From positions 186,001-250,000 of the forward strand of contig BEDY01000006.1 of assembly GCA_002335605.1 (NCBI GenBank): a stretch of 64,000 nt of DNA, given 5' to 3'. The stretch comes from Prillingera fragicola (lineage: Eukaryota; Basidiomycota; Tremellomycetes; Trichosporonales; Trichosporonaceae). The notes under the pieces are model-generated. The model searched no databases, was not told where the DNA came from, and worked only from the letters and a program-made list of their open reading frames with translations. Positions 36,701 to 48,900 of the stretch are shown piece by piece. The position numbers and the translations under genes were made by a program. Every line of letters begins with the position of its first letter. Within the stretch, counting starts at the first letter, position 1.

Positions 36701-38851
36701 TGGGCACCCCGATGGCGGGTAAGGCGGGGATGGCTGGCACCCCAAACCGCGAAGGGAGCTCCATCTTGCCACCCACACTCTCCTGAACGCTGGGCGCTGA
36801 AGGGTCGTAAGGCAGAGTTGCAGCTGGCACTCCGCGCAGCAAATTGTCGAGCAAGTCATAAGCATAATCGTTATCAGGAAACGACGCAAAGAAGTAGCTG
36901 TCGACGGACATCGAGTCGTCGGCATCGACAACCTTGACCTCGATGGTCTCGGCAAAGTCGAGTGTCGGGCTGCGTTCGAGGTCCACAATTGTCTCCAGCG
37001 GGATGATCACCTTGACACTCTCACCCTCGTGCTGCGTCTTGAACATGACTTTTCCGATGGCGCGCACCCACTCGGTGGCGTTGGCGGCGGTTTCGCTCGT
37101 AAAAGTGTAGTTGCGCTCGGCAGTACGAATCTTGAACCGTGCGCCATCGATGACATCGCAGCTTGATGCGTATTGCAGAGAAATGTTGCCCTTGGGAAAG
37201 TAGGGGTCCTGAAATCGTCAGTTTGCACTGATGGCGGTTCACTCACGTTTGAGCTTTCATACCACGACAAGACGTCATTGCGCAGGACAAACCAAAACTT
37301 GGTGCTGAGCTTGGTTCTCGAAGCCTTCTTCCACAACGGCCCTGACTTCACCATAGAGTTCTGGAATCAACGACTGCGGCAACACGTTCACCTACCTCAT
37401 CTCCTGGCATGTGCGCGAAAAAGCAGATTCGCTGTTGGGTCAAGAACATGTAGCCCTTGAGCACTGGCTTGTCAGCCATATTCTCACAGATACCCTCAGA
37501 GCTTACTGATACTGCGCAACAGCCAGCATGGCAATTCCTCGATAACCTCCTCCGCCTCGTCCAGCCCAAACACCTCTCGGAGCTTGACGCTTAGTCTGCT
37601 CCTCCGCGCTGGCTGGGTAGCCACAGGGATCTCAGCATCTGCTGACGTTGGGAATGTCGGGGACGTCGGGGAGACCGATGGCGACTGTTCCACAACCTGA
37701 TCATCGACAACAGTCTGGCTCACGTCATACGACGGCGCGCGAGTATCAGACGGGCGTAGGGTCGCGGCCGATCCTACGCGTGGTGGAGGCTCATGAGCGA
37801 TGTGCGGTCGGTGCTCCCTGCCCTCTGGCGACGACGCCAGTTGATAAGACATTTCAGTCGGTTCGGGCTCACGTGCACGGCGAGCAATCACGTTCTCCCT
37901 GTATGGGAAGCGCAGCTGCTCGCCTTGGGGGTGTTTGTGGCCCTGATGGAAGGTACTTGGCACTTCATCGTCCGGGTCTTGGGGAGAGTGCGCTCGCTCG
38001 GGATCAGCGCGCTCGGCTGCCAGGGGGTCCATTGCTCGAATCGTATGAAGCGACGAGTGCATACGGTGGTCTGTAGATGGTCAGTGAGTGCTAAATTCTC
38101 GTCCGTACTCTTAGGCTTCTGGCCACCTGGAGACAACAGCGTCGTCCTCGCCATCCGCGATGACGGCGGCTCATCGGGCTCAGAGTCCGTTTCCGTGTCC
38201 GACTTTGCCTCATAGGGAATAGCGTTGAGTGCCGTAACTAGAGCGGACATGCCCTCGGGGATCTGTGGGAAGAGCATGGTCAATTGTGTTCGTGAGGACA
38301 CAGTGGCAAGGAAAGTGCGTCAGCGATAAGACCGAGGTTCATATGAATGTGCGCACAAAGTTGGCTCCAGCACCTGGGAGACCATCATCATCACTCGAGT
38401 GCCAGCTAGATGCCAGCCTACTGGAGACCATGGATCGCATAGTGCTCTGCCGCGTTGGTGGTGGACGCTTGCTGGTAATGGTCGAAGTCGTGGACGAGGT
38501 GCTCCGCCGGTTGGACTTGTTGCCACCCGGAACCGGCGAAGCTCTGGGTGGCAAGATGGTCGATGCAGTTAATGCTGTTGGCGACTCTGACACATGCCGT
38601 GGCTCGTTCAAGAACGGCGAATCTTGTTCGTCGAAAGGATTTGGATCTCCAGCAAGTTGGGTGGCGCGGGGATGCTCCAAGAATGACGGAGTGAGCGGCG
38701 ACACCCCGGGCACCGGGGCCAGGAGCTGGGAGGTATCCCCCTCGACGTTGGCTGTCTCAGAGATGCCAAGTGTAGTAGACGACGACGTGTCCACGGTAAT
38801 GTGAGTTGGTGAAGCAGGCTGGTGCCCTCCGTCGTTGTCCGAGTCAGTCAT
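33766..38851 (-). CDS. ATG26: Sterol 3-beta-glucosyltransferase Atg26/Ugt51
   Basis: The enzyme transfers glucose from UDP-glucose to ergosterol; in some yeasts it is needed for degrading peroxisomes by autophagy. About ten exons encode roughly 1,550 residues, larger than yeast Ugt51 (1,198) because of low-complexity inserts. The order is: a disordered Ser/Pro-rich N-terminus; a first GRAM segment ([28 protein letters not shown]); a PH domain ([20 protein letters not shown]); a second GRAM segment ([20 protein letters not shown]); then the glycosyltransferase, opening [20 protein letters not shown] and with the sugar-nucleotide loop [19 protein letters not shown]. The C-terminus has a Ser/Asp-rich tail ending in Arg/Glu repeats. 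The start at 38851 (MTDSDNDGG) is the first true ATG of the long frame. It is divergent from the second RecQ gene. Confidence 0.95.
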
Positions 38852-39583
38852 TGTGACAGTCTGTCGGTCAGCCTCCACTCGATGCCGTCAAGGATCTGGC
38901 ATTTATACGCGTCTTACTCACCTATTCTGAATGCAGGGCCGCCAGTGCGACCAGTATGTCGAGACCAGACCGCAATGCGACGATAGGCTTTATGCTCTTG
39001 TCCTCGTGTCGGGGAATGATGCTGGACAGGAGCAGCGCTTACGATAAGGGCCAGCTTCGTGTGAACCAAATGGAGGTGTCTATGATAGAGTCGTGTATGA
39101 GATGATACAATGAGAGACGATGGAGAGAAGCAGACGCGTGCCCTCGTCGGTCAGTCACTCGTCGCCTACTTTAAACAACTCGTCGGCGGTGGCGACTCTG
39201 TACTACGTACGCGGTGGTGGTGGGTGGTGGTCACGTCGTCATGAGCCGTAATGATCCAACAGCCGAGCACGACGTCGTACAGCCCCTTCCCCACGGGGGA
39301 AGAAACACGTTAGGCTCGCCGCGTGCCTGCGCACCTAGATTTGCCACCGCTCAGCCCCTACGCGCCTGCCTTTGTTGACGATCAGACTGCTGGTCATCCT
39401 GCACCACCAATCTCACCATTCTTTACCATGCCTGCATCTTGGCCCCATCTTTAAGCGCATTAGAGCTTCTTTATACATTCTTGGGCAGGAATCACCGCCA
39501 AAGATGATGGTCCATCAGCCAGAACCCACGAATCTGTCGGCATTTCCACTCCCCACTTCCACCCCTCTCCCTAGCACCTATCC
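38852..39583. promoter_or_regulatory. Divergent promoter region, ATG26 / second RecQ gene
   Basis: It contains the 5' flanks of two genes read away from each other. An alternative upstream start for the helicase at 39504, joined through a possible GC-AG intron at 39601-39644, falls at its right edge. Confidence 0.5.
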
Positions 39584-42368
39584 ATGCCAACTTGGATCGC
39601 AGGCAAGTTGCAGCATCTCACCTTGAAGTTGGCTAACACATTGCAGCACGCAAAGAACAACTTTAAGCCAAGACAGTTCTCCCGCATTCCCTCATCGACC
39701 GAGAGCCAGGCTGCCTTGAAACGCACCTTGCAAAAGTACTGGGGACATGCCAACTTTCGTGGTCCTCAGTTGGACATCTGCACTCATGTGCTCAAAGGTT
39801 GCGACGTTCTTGTTGTTGCACCGACTGGCCTAGGAAAATCTGTGTGCTTTCAAGTACCTGCTGTTACTATCGAGTATGGCATTACCATTGTCGTCTCTCC
39901 CCTTCTAGGTGAGTCATTTCTCATCAACGAGCGCGCTGACCTTTCAGCCCTGATGCGCGATCAAGTGAGCAGTCTGAAAGAGAAAGGAATTACGGCATAT
40001 CAGCTCAGCGAGAAGTCCAGCATCGAAGATATACGAGAAGTCAAGCGACAGCTGCGCATGGGCCATCCCCAGCTTCGGCTGCTATATGTCACGCCTGAAA
40101 CCTTGTTCAGCGCCAAGTACTGTGCGGAATTCGACATGGCGTACAGGCAGAGGCAGATCACCAGGCTAGTCATTGACGAGGTGAGTCGACGTATTTCGAA
40201 CTGGAGCTGATGGGTAGGCGCACGTCATCGACGAGTGGGGCTCGACCTTTCGACCGACTTACCGTCGTTTGGGCGAGTTCCGCCTCAAATACCCCCTCGT
40301 CCCCATCACAGCGCTCACAGCCTCCGCCACCAGCGAAGTGCGCGATGATCTGACGACTATTCTCAATATGCCCAAGACGAAGGAGCAAGGACTTGCGCAA
40401 TGGGTCGAGCCGTTCAATCGCAAGAATCTGTACTACGAGGTCCGCTACCAGGGAGGTGGCGACAGGCATTCCGAGACTGTGAAAGATCTCGGCCAATTTG
40501 TGTCCAAGTTCAAGGTTGAGGCTCAGGCGGTCAACGAACGGCACGGTGTGGCTTCACCTTGTGTTTCCGGGCTCGTGTACTGCAGGCTCACCGCAGACGT
40601 AAGTTGATAAGTCTACTTCAGGGCTAACAAACAGTGCGAGAACATTGCAGCCATGCTGAACTCACTCGGTGTCTCTGCAAGGCCATTCTATGCCAAGCAG
40701 GCAGAGTACAAAAAGAACCAGACTCTGGATGACTGGAAAGCTGGACGTGTCGAGTGTATCGTCGCAACAATTGCGTTCGGCATGGGTGTTGATCAGGCGC
40801 ATGTACGCTACGTGGTGCATTTCGACGTGCCCAAGTCGTTTGAAGGATACTATCAAGAGACTGGGCGTGCTGGTCGAGATGGGCACATGTCACGATGTGT
40901 ACTCTACTACTGTGAGTGACAGCTTGTGAAGTGAGAGCTGACCTCGCAGCTCGAGAGGACGCAATCAAGCTCCGCGGCCTCATCGCCCAGGAAGCAAACA
41001 AGAAGAAGAAGGATGGTGACGATCAGTCTTCAGTTGAGCGGGGCAAACTGCGCATGCTCAACTCTTTCAAATCTGTGCGTAACCCAACTTCTTTCACTGC
41101 TGACAGCCCAGCTGCAGCTGTACGCCGAGTCAACCTCGATTTGCAGGCATGTCGGGATATGCCGCTTCTTCGGCGAGGACGTCAAGGAGATCACAGCGGA
41201 GATCAAAGAGAAGTATTGCAACGGGATGTGCGATGTCTGCACAAACCGTGCCGGTGTCTTCTACAGGTCCAACAATCTTGAGGAAGAGGCGCCCATTGCC
41301 TCACCAATTGTCAAACCCAAGCCTCTCGAGCCAGCGCCAGAATACGTCGCACTCGCGACTCAGGCAGGCAGAAGTTCACTAGCGGCGCTTCAAGGTACAA
41401 TGGCGCTGCATGCCGTATCTCGGCCGAGCATCCTTCCTCCGCCTACGATTCCAGAGCAGTTCGAGTTGGCCGATGAAGACTTCCCTGCCCCCGAAGACAT
41501 CCCCGCTCCTGCTCAAGAGACTTCAGTGGGAAGGACACGAGCTACTGCCGCCCATCTCGCAGCAGTCCACCCAAAGGTACCCGGTCCATCAACTTTCTGG
41601 GCCACACCAGCCAACGCACACCCAGACTACATGCCCGCACCGCTCTTCACCGGCCGCGCACGCACGATTGACCAACTAGCAGATGACGGCATCTTTGGCG
41701 GTGTCGCCATCACCGGCGACGCCCGCTCCCCGGAGCACGCAGCAAACAAGCGCAAAGCAAGGGAAGAAGCCTTCCGCGGCGTGTCGCCCGCGACGCCGGG
41801 CGGTCCCTTTTCGTTCTACAACGGGTCGGCGCCGCGCAAAAAGGGACGAGTGGGCGGCGAGTTCAAGGTGCCGCTCATGGAGACGCAGCGGCAGGCTACT
41901 GCCGGTCCTGTGATGCCGTTTGCGACTCCGACTGCAGTCCTTCCGCAGAACTCCGTCGCGCTGTCCGCTATGGCGCCTACCGCGGCGACCTCTAGCATGG
42001 CGCCATACACCGCTCCGCAGCTGGATCGGAAAGCTGGTCTGCAGAAGTTGCAGGAGGCGCTCAAGCTGTCTTTCCTCTCTGGACGACTCGCAGATCAAGT
42101 ACTAGCGCACTGGGGAAGGACCGCAGAGGGAGACAAGCGGGACAAGCTCGTACGGCGCGTTGCGAGGGAGCTGGAGCTTGATCTGGCAAAGATTGCGCGC
42201 GGTGGAGGATCGTATGAGGCGGTGGTTGGCGAGACGTGCGACTCGCTCAAGCTTGTGCGTGCGCCGCGCGGCGTCGAGCTGGTCGTCATGGGATACCTCG
42301 AGACGTCGGAGGATGTGCGGGTGCAGCGGTTGAAGCATGTCGAGACGTGTTTTAGGAAGGTGAAATAG
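39584..42368 (+). CDS. Second RecQ-family helicase, divergent motif II
   Basis: Six exons (39584-39908, 39948-40180, 40218-40598, 40635-40911, 40950-41074, 41112-42368) give 865 residues. Motif 0 is FRGPQLDI and Walker A VAPTGLGKSVCFQVPAV. Motif II with the aromatic loop reads DEAHVIDEWGSTFRPTY, where standard RecQ proteins have C-V-S-Q-W-G-H-D-F-R. Motifs V and VI are IAFGMGVDQAHVRYVVHFD and [11 protein letters not shown]. The zinc cysteines are CRFFGED...YCNGMCDVC. The C-terminal 400 residues are mostly disordered, with a final folded-looking segment of about 100 residues (RLADQVLAHWGRT to CFRKVK) that I do not recognise; I see no HRDC domain. The gene may instead begin at 39504 (MMVHQPEP) with a GC-AG intron 39601-39644; both starts are in frame. 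It is probably a nuclear DNA helicase, paralogous to but clearly distinct from the BLM-type gene at 8225. Confidence 0.88.
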
Positions 42369-42556
42369 AGACGGCTTGTAGTGGCCTTGGGCAGAGAACC
42401 GTATGTTGGTTGCTTGGGGTGTGTTTGTATCCTGAGTGTATGCATTAGTCACATGATATCTGTCAGTCGTGGCCCAGCAGCCCTCGGCCAAAGTCGTTGT
42501 CCTGCTCGTCAAGAAAGTAGAGTTATCTCCATGCGATGCGACTATGTCCCCCGTCT

Positions 42557-43204
42557 CTAAACCATACCAGCCGCCCCGGCAGCAGGGGGAACCGGTGCCC
42601 CTCCCTTGTTGAGCGCGGCGTTAGCCAGCGCGAGCTCAGTCTCGGTAGAGGGCGCGGCACCCTCGCCGGCCTCGGGCTTGTCGAGTCCCGAAATGTGGCG
42701 GCGGGCGTCAATGCTCTGGAGGGCATAGTGCTTGCGGGCCGAGAAGGGCTTGCCGTGAATGATCGTCACGCGGTCGCCTTCCCTTGCGACTGGAGGGTCA
42801 GCAAAGTTCACATTAGATACACAGGGGGGCAAGGCAGAGGTGGTGAAGGGGTGAAGTGATCGCCTTGGGTCAATGGGACTACGACAAGGAGGGACAGCCG
42901 AGCTGTGGCAGCACGCAGGCGCTCCCGCCATAGCCATATCCAGGGCCGTTGATACCAAGTGCACCACCACCGCCTTGGACCCCATGCTCGTGCCAGTCGC
43001 GCGACTCACTCTCATTCTCATCGTGAACGAGCAGCTTTTTTGTCCTGCGCATCGACTTGAGGAGCTTGGGGTGCTCAAAGGTACGCCCGATCTGAGGTGT
43101 TAGTCCGGGTAGTATCCAGGGCCCTGCGCAGGACGTACAGTGACAGTGATAGTCTTCCTCATGGCGCCGGTCTTGGTGACCATTCCCTGGAGAATGTTGG
43201 GCAT
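42557..43204 (-). CDS. MRPS17: Mitochondrial small-subunit ribosomal protein uS17m
   Basis: Exons 43204-43139, 43091-43010 and 42789-42557 give 126 residues of this mitochondrial 37S subunit protein. The start reads MPNILQGMVTKTGAMRKTIT, followed by RTFEHPKLLKSMRRTKKLLV and, across the second splice, REGDRVTIIHGKPFSARKHY, the rRNA-binding OB-fold pattern of S17. The C-terminal extension of about 55 residues is rich in Ala, Gly and Pro. The second intron is 220 bases, longer than usual here. Convergent with the RecQ gene (188 bases between stops). Confidence 0.93.
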
Positions 43205-44117
43205 GGTGAAGGGTGTGGGTGTGGGGGAACGGGGGGTCGAGAGGGGGTTAAAAGGTGTGGGTCGGCTTCTTGGGAGTGGAATTACGTCTCGAGTGGGTGT
43301 TTGATGTAATGCTCGAGCTGGACGTTGTCGTGAGATGTTTGTTGAGAGGAGTATGGTCCCTGTGCTATCGAGATTGCTGCTTGCTCAAAAGAAGGGGCAG
43401 GCTGCAGAGGAGAGATTCAAGATTCACAGCGTGTGTCTCGCGTGGCCATTTTTGAATAAGCACCCCTTTTAACCACGTGAGCAGTCAGACCAGAATGGGA
43501 TCTGGGGCCTAACGCCACTCAGGAGCCATGAATTTGATTCCGTCCCATTTGGGTGGTGGCCGAGGTTGGGGGGAAGGTGTGCCTCGCTCGTGACTGGCCA
43601 TGATGTGGTGGTGGTGGTGCTGGATTGTACACAATTGGCCACTCTTTGTCCATTTGCTTCTCCGTCCAGCGCATCCCCCTCGGCTCCTCTCTTTCTGATT
43701 CTCTGCAACGGAGACTGGAAGTCAGTCGACAAAACCGTTGTCAAGCTCCGACTCTTGCGCGCGACAATACACGCTTCGCACATCTCCCTGGGGTCCCAAA
43801 GCCGCCGCGAACAGGTTGACTGGACATTGGCCACGTCCAGCCAACAGCAACAAACACAAATCGGCCGCTCCGCCCGTCGGAACACCCGGTCCAGCCAACC
43901 CGCTTGCTCGGGATCGTTACTGCTCTCGCAAGCAACGCTTTACTGTTGTCGCTCGATCCGTTGGTTGTGCACAGTCGGAACGGCACTGCACTGCGAGTTC
44001 CAATCGTACAGCCGCTAGCTCAAACTCAAAGGAACAACAACACGCCGCACTCGTGCTTCCCTGGGTTCACCCATCTGTATCGCATCCTGCGACACAGCAT
44101 CCTCATCCTTCTTCACG
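43205..44117. promoter_or_regulatory. Divergent promoter region, MRPS17 / Ser-Pro-rich gene
   Basis: These 913 bases hold the 5' flanks of two divergent genes, with G-rich tracts near 43215-43250 and a GTG repeat near 43603-43620. No gene was identified. Confidence 0.5.
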
Positions 44118-45590
44118 ATGACTGTTATTCCTGCCGGCGCCAAGCTTGGTACGTGGTTGTGTTGTGGTCGCATGGTCAAGGACGGGACCGTCGCTTGGCC
44201 GTGTTCACCCCCTTCGGGTACCTCTCCTTTCTGACACTTTACAGCGCCTGTTGACCTCCCGCCACCCCCTCCTTCGTCGGACCCTCGCGAACCCGAACCC
44301 AGTAAGGTGCGCAACTCGCGCACGCCGCAGCGTGCTCGCAGTCCGCGGTCGTCCCGTGCGAGCTCGCCAACTCGAGGCGACAGCTCGTCGCCGCCTCCCA
44401 TCCTTGCGCCAAAGCCGCGCACGCCTAGCGGGCCAGGCTCTCTCGGTGTCGGTCTGTCGCCCAGCGGGCGCACGGTCAGCCATGGCAGTACTACCTCGGC
44501 CATGCACGCCCACCCTCACTCGCACATCCCTCACTCGCACCCTCATCTGTCTCGTCCCAGCTCGCCTTGCTCGATCCACTCGTCGGGCAGTGCCATCTTT
44601 GAGCGTGACATTGAAATGCCTGCGGTTGCAAGTCTGAGTCTCAACCAGAGCGGCGGCCTTAATCACAAGAGCTCGCGCATCTTCCACCAACCCCACGGCA
44701 GTACACTCGAGCACACTGTCCCGGCAGTCCTTGACGACGCCGTTGAGGCGCTTACTGCTCCCGATAATGCGCTCGGCGGTTTGGAGATTGAAGCGCCTAC
44801 AGGCTCTGAACGCCTCCCGCGCAGCAGCAGTGTCAACATGTCGCCGGCTCTTCGCGCGCGCGTAGGCTCACTCAACTCTGCTCGCAGCCCCAGCCGCTCG
44901 CCTAGTCCTGACAGCTCGGCTGTCGCCTCGCCCATCTCCCTGGGCATGAGCGCCCAGCAGTTCTCTCCCACGGCACATCAGTTCGGACCCACTAGCCCCG
45001 GCGCGCCGGCCCTGTCGCCTGCCTCAGTCGCCCCTTCGGGGATCGAGACCCTTGCTACCCCATCGTCGCCGCCCGACAAGCACCGTCCGGCTCCTCTCCG
45101 CCAGATCTCCTCGGGTCCCCAGCTCCCCGGCGGTTGGGCCTTTACTGACGAGGACGCTACAGGCGCGACAGCAGTGCACCATGAGCCCGTCGCTATCGAC
45201 ACTCCTGTCCCCTCTGCCCTCCCCGCACACCTGACGCCCACAAAGGACAAGCGCCGTATCAGCTTCATCTCGTACAATGACCTCCTGCTGTCTGTCCCCA
45301 CAACCGTCACCTCGCTCGGCGAGATCACGAGCGGCAACCTCTCGCCCGACCATCTCCCCGGCGCCGTCAGCCCGAGCGTCCCGGCCCGCTCGCCCGTCAT
45401 CGCCGGCGCGAGCCAGGGTATTGCTACCGGCGGCCCCATGGCTGCAGCCCGGACTGTCTCGCAAGACGGCAGTCTCCCTGCCCTCGGCTCCTCTCCGCGC
45501 GCAGGCGACGGCGAGTGGCAGCGCGAAGGCCTGGGCAAGGGTCTGGAGCAGCGGCTCGAGGACCTAGTCACGCTCGATCACAAGGTTTAA
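44118..45590 (+). CDS. Ser/Pro-rich protein with an ISFISYNDLL motif, unknown
   Basis: Exons 44118-44148 and 44245-45590 join to 458 residues (MTVIPAGAKLAPVDLPPPPP...). The first three quarters are disordered with many SP and SPSP pairs, suggesting targets of proline-directed kinases, and a short His-rich run (HPHSHIPHSHPH). Around residue 380 a conserved-looking hydrophobic element, KRRISFISYNDLLLSVP, stands out; the C-terminus (GLGKGLEQRLEDLVTL) is a likely helix. The splice is supported by a GTACGT donor, a TTTACAG acceptor and a preserved frame. I do not recognise the family; the motif may be a short docking element in an otherwise unstructured regulator. Confidence 0.8.
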
Positions 45591-45976
45591 CTGCCAGAAG
45601 CACGGAGCCTTATCGCGACGTAACTTTTGGGTGGATAAGCAAAGGGGAATGGAAGCAAGTGGTGTGAAGCCAAAGCGTGGAATTTTAGTGTTTTTGTGTT
45701 TATTTTTTTATTGTTCCTTGCGCGCCCATCCGCCCTACTGGGGCAGTGTGCGTAGTCGAGCACGAGTATCGTGTTGTTCGCCGAGACATGCCTGGTATAC
45801 GGTATAATGAAGGGCTGTGAATAGTAGATTGGTAGTAGTTATGATTGGAATGGATCGCAATGGGTTCCTGCTCTGTGTGCTGCTGTGTGCTGCATGTTGG
45901 CATGTGAATGCTGATGTGTACAAATGGCCATGGCGGCGTATGTTACAATCTCTCTCTACGTTATCTAGCGGCTAGT
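45591..45976. other. Intergenic between convergent genes
   Basis: This stretch holds the 3' flanks of the Ser/Pro-rich gene and of RDH54. A T-rich stretch near 45690-45715 probably belongs to 3' end formation. No gene was seen. Confidence 0.6.
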
Positions 45977-48900
45977 CTAGAGCTGCGACTTTGATACTTT
46001 TTCAAACACAAACGTGATCCGGCCAGCCTGGTTGGCATCCGCGAGCTCACGCAGGTTGTGCGTCTTCTCCGGCACGACGTTGGCCTGCTCTGCGTGCTTC
46101 ACGGGCGACAGCGACTCGGCGACACGAGCACGAGTGCGTTTACGCGAGGCAGCGATGGACGTGAGATCAATGATCTCATCGTCGCTGTCGTCGGCACCGC
46201 TGTCGAACGCCACCGAGGCGTCGTCGTCAGAGTCGGGGATGCGTCGGCGAGTCGTCTTGGCCTTCTTCATTGGTCGTGCCTCGGGAGTCTCGCTGCGGGC
46301 CGTGCTGCGAGAGGTGGTGGCGCGCACAGTAGACTTGTCGCCACCATGCTTGGTAATGTCGTCGCGCATGATGTTGTACAGCAGCGTGTCGTTGATATTC
46401 TTGACGGAGTCCTTCTTGAATGCGTCAACGTGCAGCCACTTCTTGAGAGCAGCCAGCTTGGCCTGCTGAGCTTGTTCGGTCTGGTGGTCAGCTAATGATA
46501 CAGTCAAGGCACTGGTGGGCACACCTTCATGCGCTGCTTAGGGGTCGGTTCGGGATCATACTGCGAAGCGGTGACGAATCCCATGTCCTCGTCGCTGTCA
46601 CTCCCTCCATCACCAAGCTCCTGGATGCTTGTAGGAGTGTCAACCGTTGTCTGTGGCTGGCCGTCGCAGTCGCAGCCTAGCAGGTCGTCTGGTCTGGTTA
46701 GCACGGCAGCACACATCAGTGCTCACGAGTCTGGCATCCATCCGTGTACACATTGAGTGTGAAAATGTCTCGCAGCTCTTGGTGAGAGAACGCTGCCTGT
46801 CAGCTCTTTGTTATAATTAGCAGCTCACAATCCTTGGTGTCGTTGGCCACACCGCCCTGCCCCCCCATCATCTCATCTGACAGGCCAGTCTTGGTGAGTT
46901 GACGCTGATAGACCTTCTCATCAATGGTGTTGGCTGTGAGCAGGCGGTAGATGAATACAGGCTTTCTCTGGCCGTCACGGTGAATACGCGCCATGGCCTG
47001 CAGGTCGACCGCAGGATTCCAGTCGCTGTCAAAGAGCACCAGGCGCGAGGCACTGCCATGTCAGCTAGCGCAGCGACTCTGCAACCTACCCAATGAGGTT
47101 CAAACCCACACCACCAGCCTTGGCACTGAGCAGGAACACCATGCTCTGAGAACGAGGACCGCGGTTGAAGTCGTTCACCAGCGACTGGCGCTGCTTTTGA
47201 GCGGTACTTCCGTCAAGACGCAGGAAGGAGTAGCGTTTCTTAATGCAGAGATCTTGAATGAGGTTGAGAGTTGACGTCCAGTTGGATACAACCACAATCT
47301 TTTCCTCCATTGTCTCGTAGACCGACTTGAGCATGCGTTCCAGGAGCATGAGCTTGCCACTGATGGAGACATCAACAGCGCCCTTCTGAACCGTGGCTAT
47401 GTTGCCTATAAACGAGGCAACCTCATCAGCGTCACCGTCGACCTTATTGCCAAGAAGAACTGGCGAGTTGGCAACCTTTCGGAGCTGGTCGACTGGAAAC
47501 GTCAGCTTTGCTTGCTGGCGTCGACGTACTCATAGCCAGTTGAGCGCTGGACATGCCATTCAGCAGCCTTTCGCGCGTCGAGGTTCCAATCAGGCGCGAG
47601 AAGGTGTCGAGTTGAGTGGCAGATGGTGCAACAAAGACAACGTACTCGGCTGGACGTCAGTGAGGCCAATAATGATACTCACTCTTGGGCGGGAGATAGT
47701 TCTTCAAGACTGATGAATCGCGACGAAGCAGAAACTCGTTTGCGAGCTCGCGCAGCTAACGACGTTAGCCTAAACTAGGAATGGAGGCTCACCTCTGCGG
47801 AGCACTCCTTGCCCTTGGCCATGTCCTTCGTTGAGCAGTTGACAGCGCGAGCCTTCAGAATGGGCTTCTCATACTGCCTCGCGAAGCTGGAGTACTGGCC
47901 AAAGATACCAGGACAGACAAAGTCGGTCATTGCCCAGAATTCTCCAAGGTCGTTCTGCACAGGCGTGCCAGTGAGAACTACAGTCAGCAGGTATGGCAAC
48001 CGCGCACGAACTGATACGACGCTTTGCGTTGAGCTCGTCAAAGACTTTGGTTGTCTTGTTGTCCTTGGACTTGAGGCGGTGGCCTTCGTCACAAACAATG
48101 AGGCCCACAGGAGGCTGACAGCTCTTTAAGATCTTTACCACCTTGACAAGACGTTCGTATCCAATGATAAGGACCTGGATGGACCTGTTGTGAGTGAAGG
48201 CCCTGACCTTGCTCTCGTCGTTGTCGGTCACGGCCTGAACAATGGTACGAGGTAGCCACTTGCGGAACTCTTGCTTCCAGTTGCTAACCAGCGATACGGG
48301 ACAAACAATCAGGGCGCGTCCGATCACGGAGCTCTCGTTCATGAAGGGTGACTGCTTGGTGAGTGTGTTGATGAGAGCGATTGTCGTTAGAGTCTTGCCA
48401 AGGCCCATCTCGTCGGCCAAGATACAACCATTTCCCCCGGAGCCGCTCATGCCCATGACACAGCGGTACATGAACTTGACACCCTCCTTCTGATGATCAC
48501 GCATCCTCTCAGCGAGGTAAGGGTCGACAACGACATCGACGATCTCGGTCTGCCTCCTGGTCGCCTCAGTTTCGGCGGGCCGCGGCATGACCACCGCCCC
48601 TTCGGCCTCTGGATCATGCAGAGCACCTCCCCACTGTTCGCGCTCTTTCCTGCTACGCTTGTCACCCACCACGACCCTGGAGGGAGGTTTAGGTTTCGCA
48701 TAGAACGAGGCGGCGGACACGCCTGTGCTTGCTGGAGGCGCCGCAGCTGTTGAGGGACCAGCGACCTGGCTGGGTATGACCGGTGTGAAGGGGCGGTTGA
48801 TGCTGCTAGCAGCGGCACGAGGATGAAGGATAGTTGGAGTCTTGAACGGCTTAGCATAGCCTGTGTGAATGGGGGTGCGGACGGCTGGTGACGCAAACGA

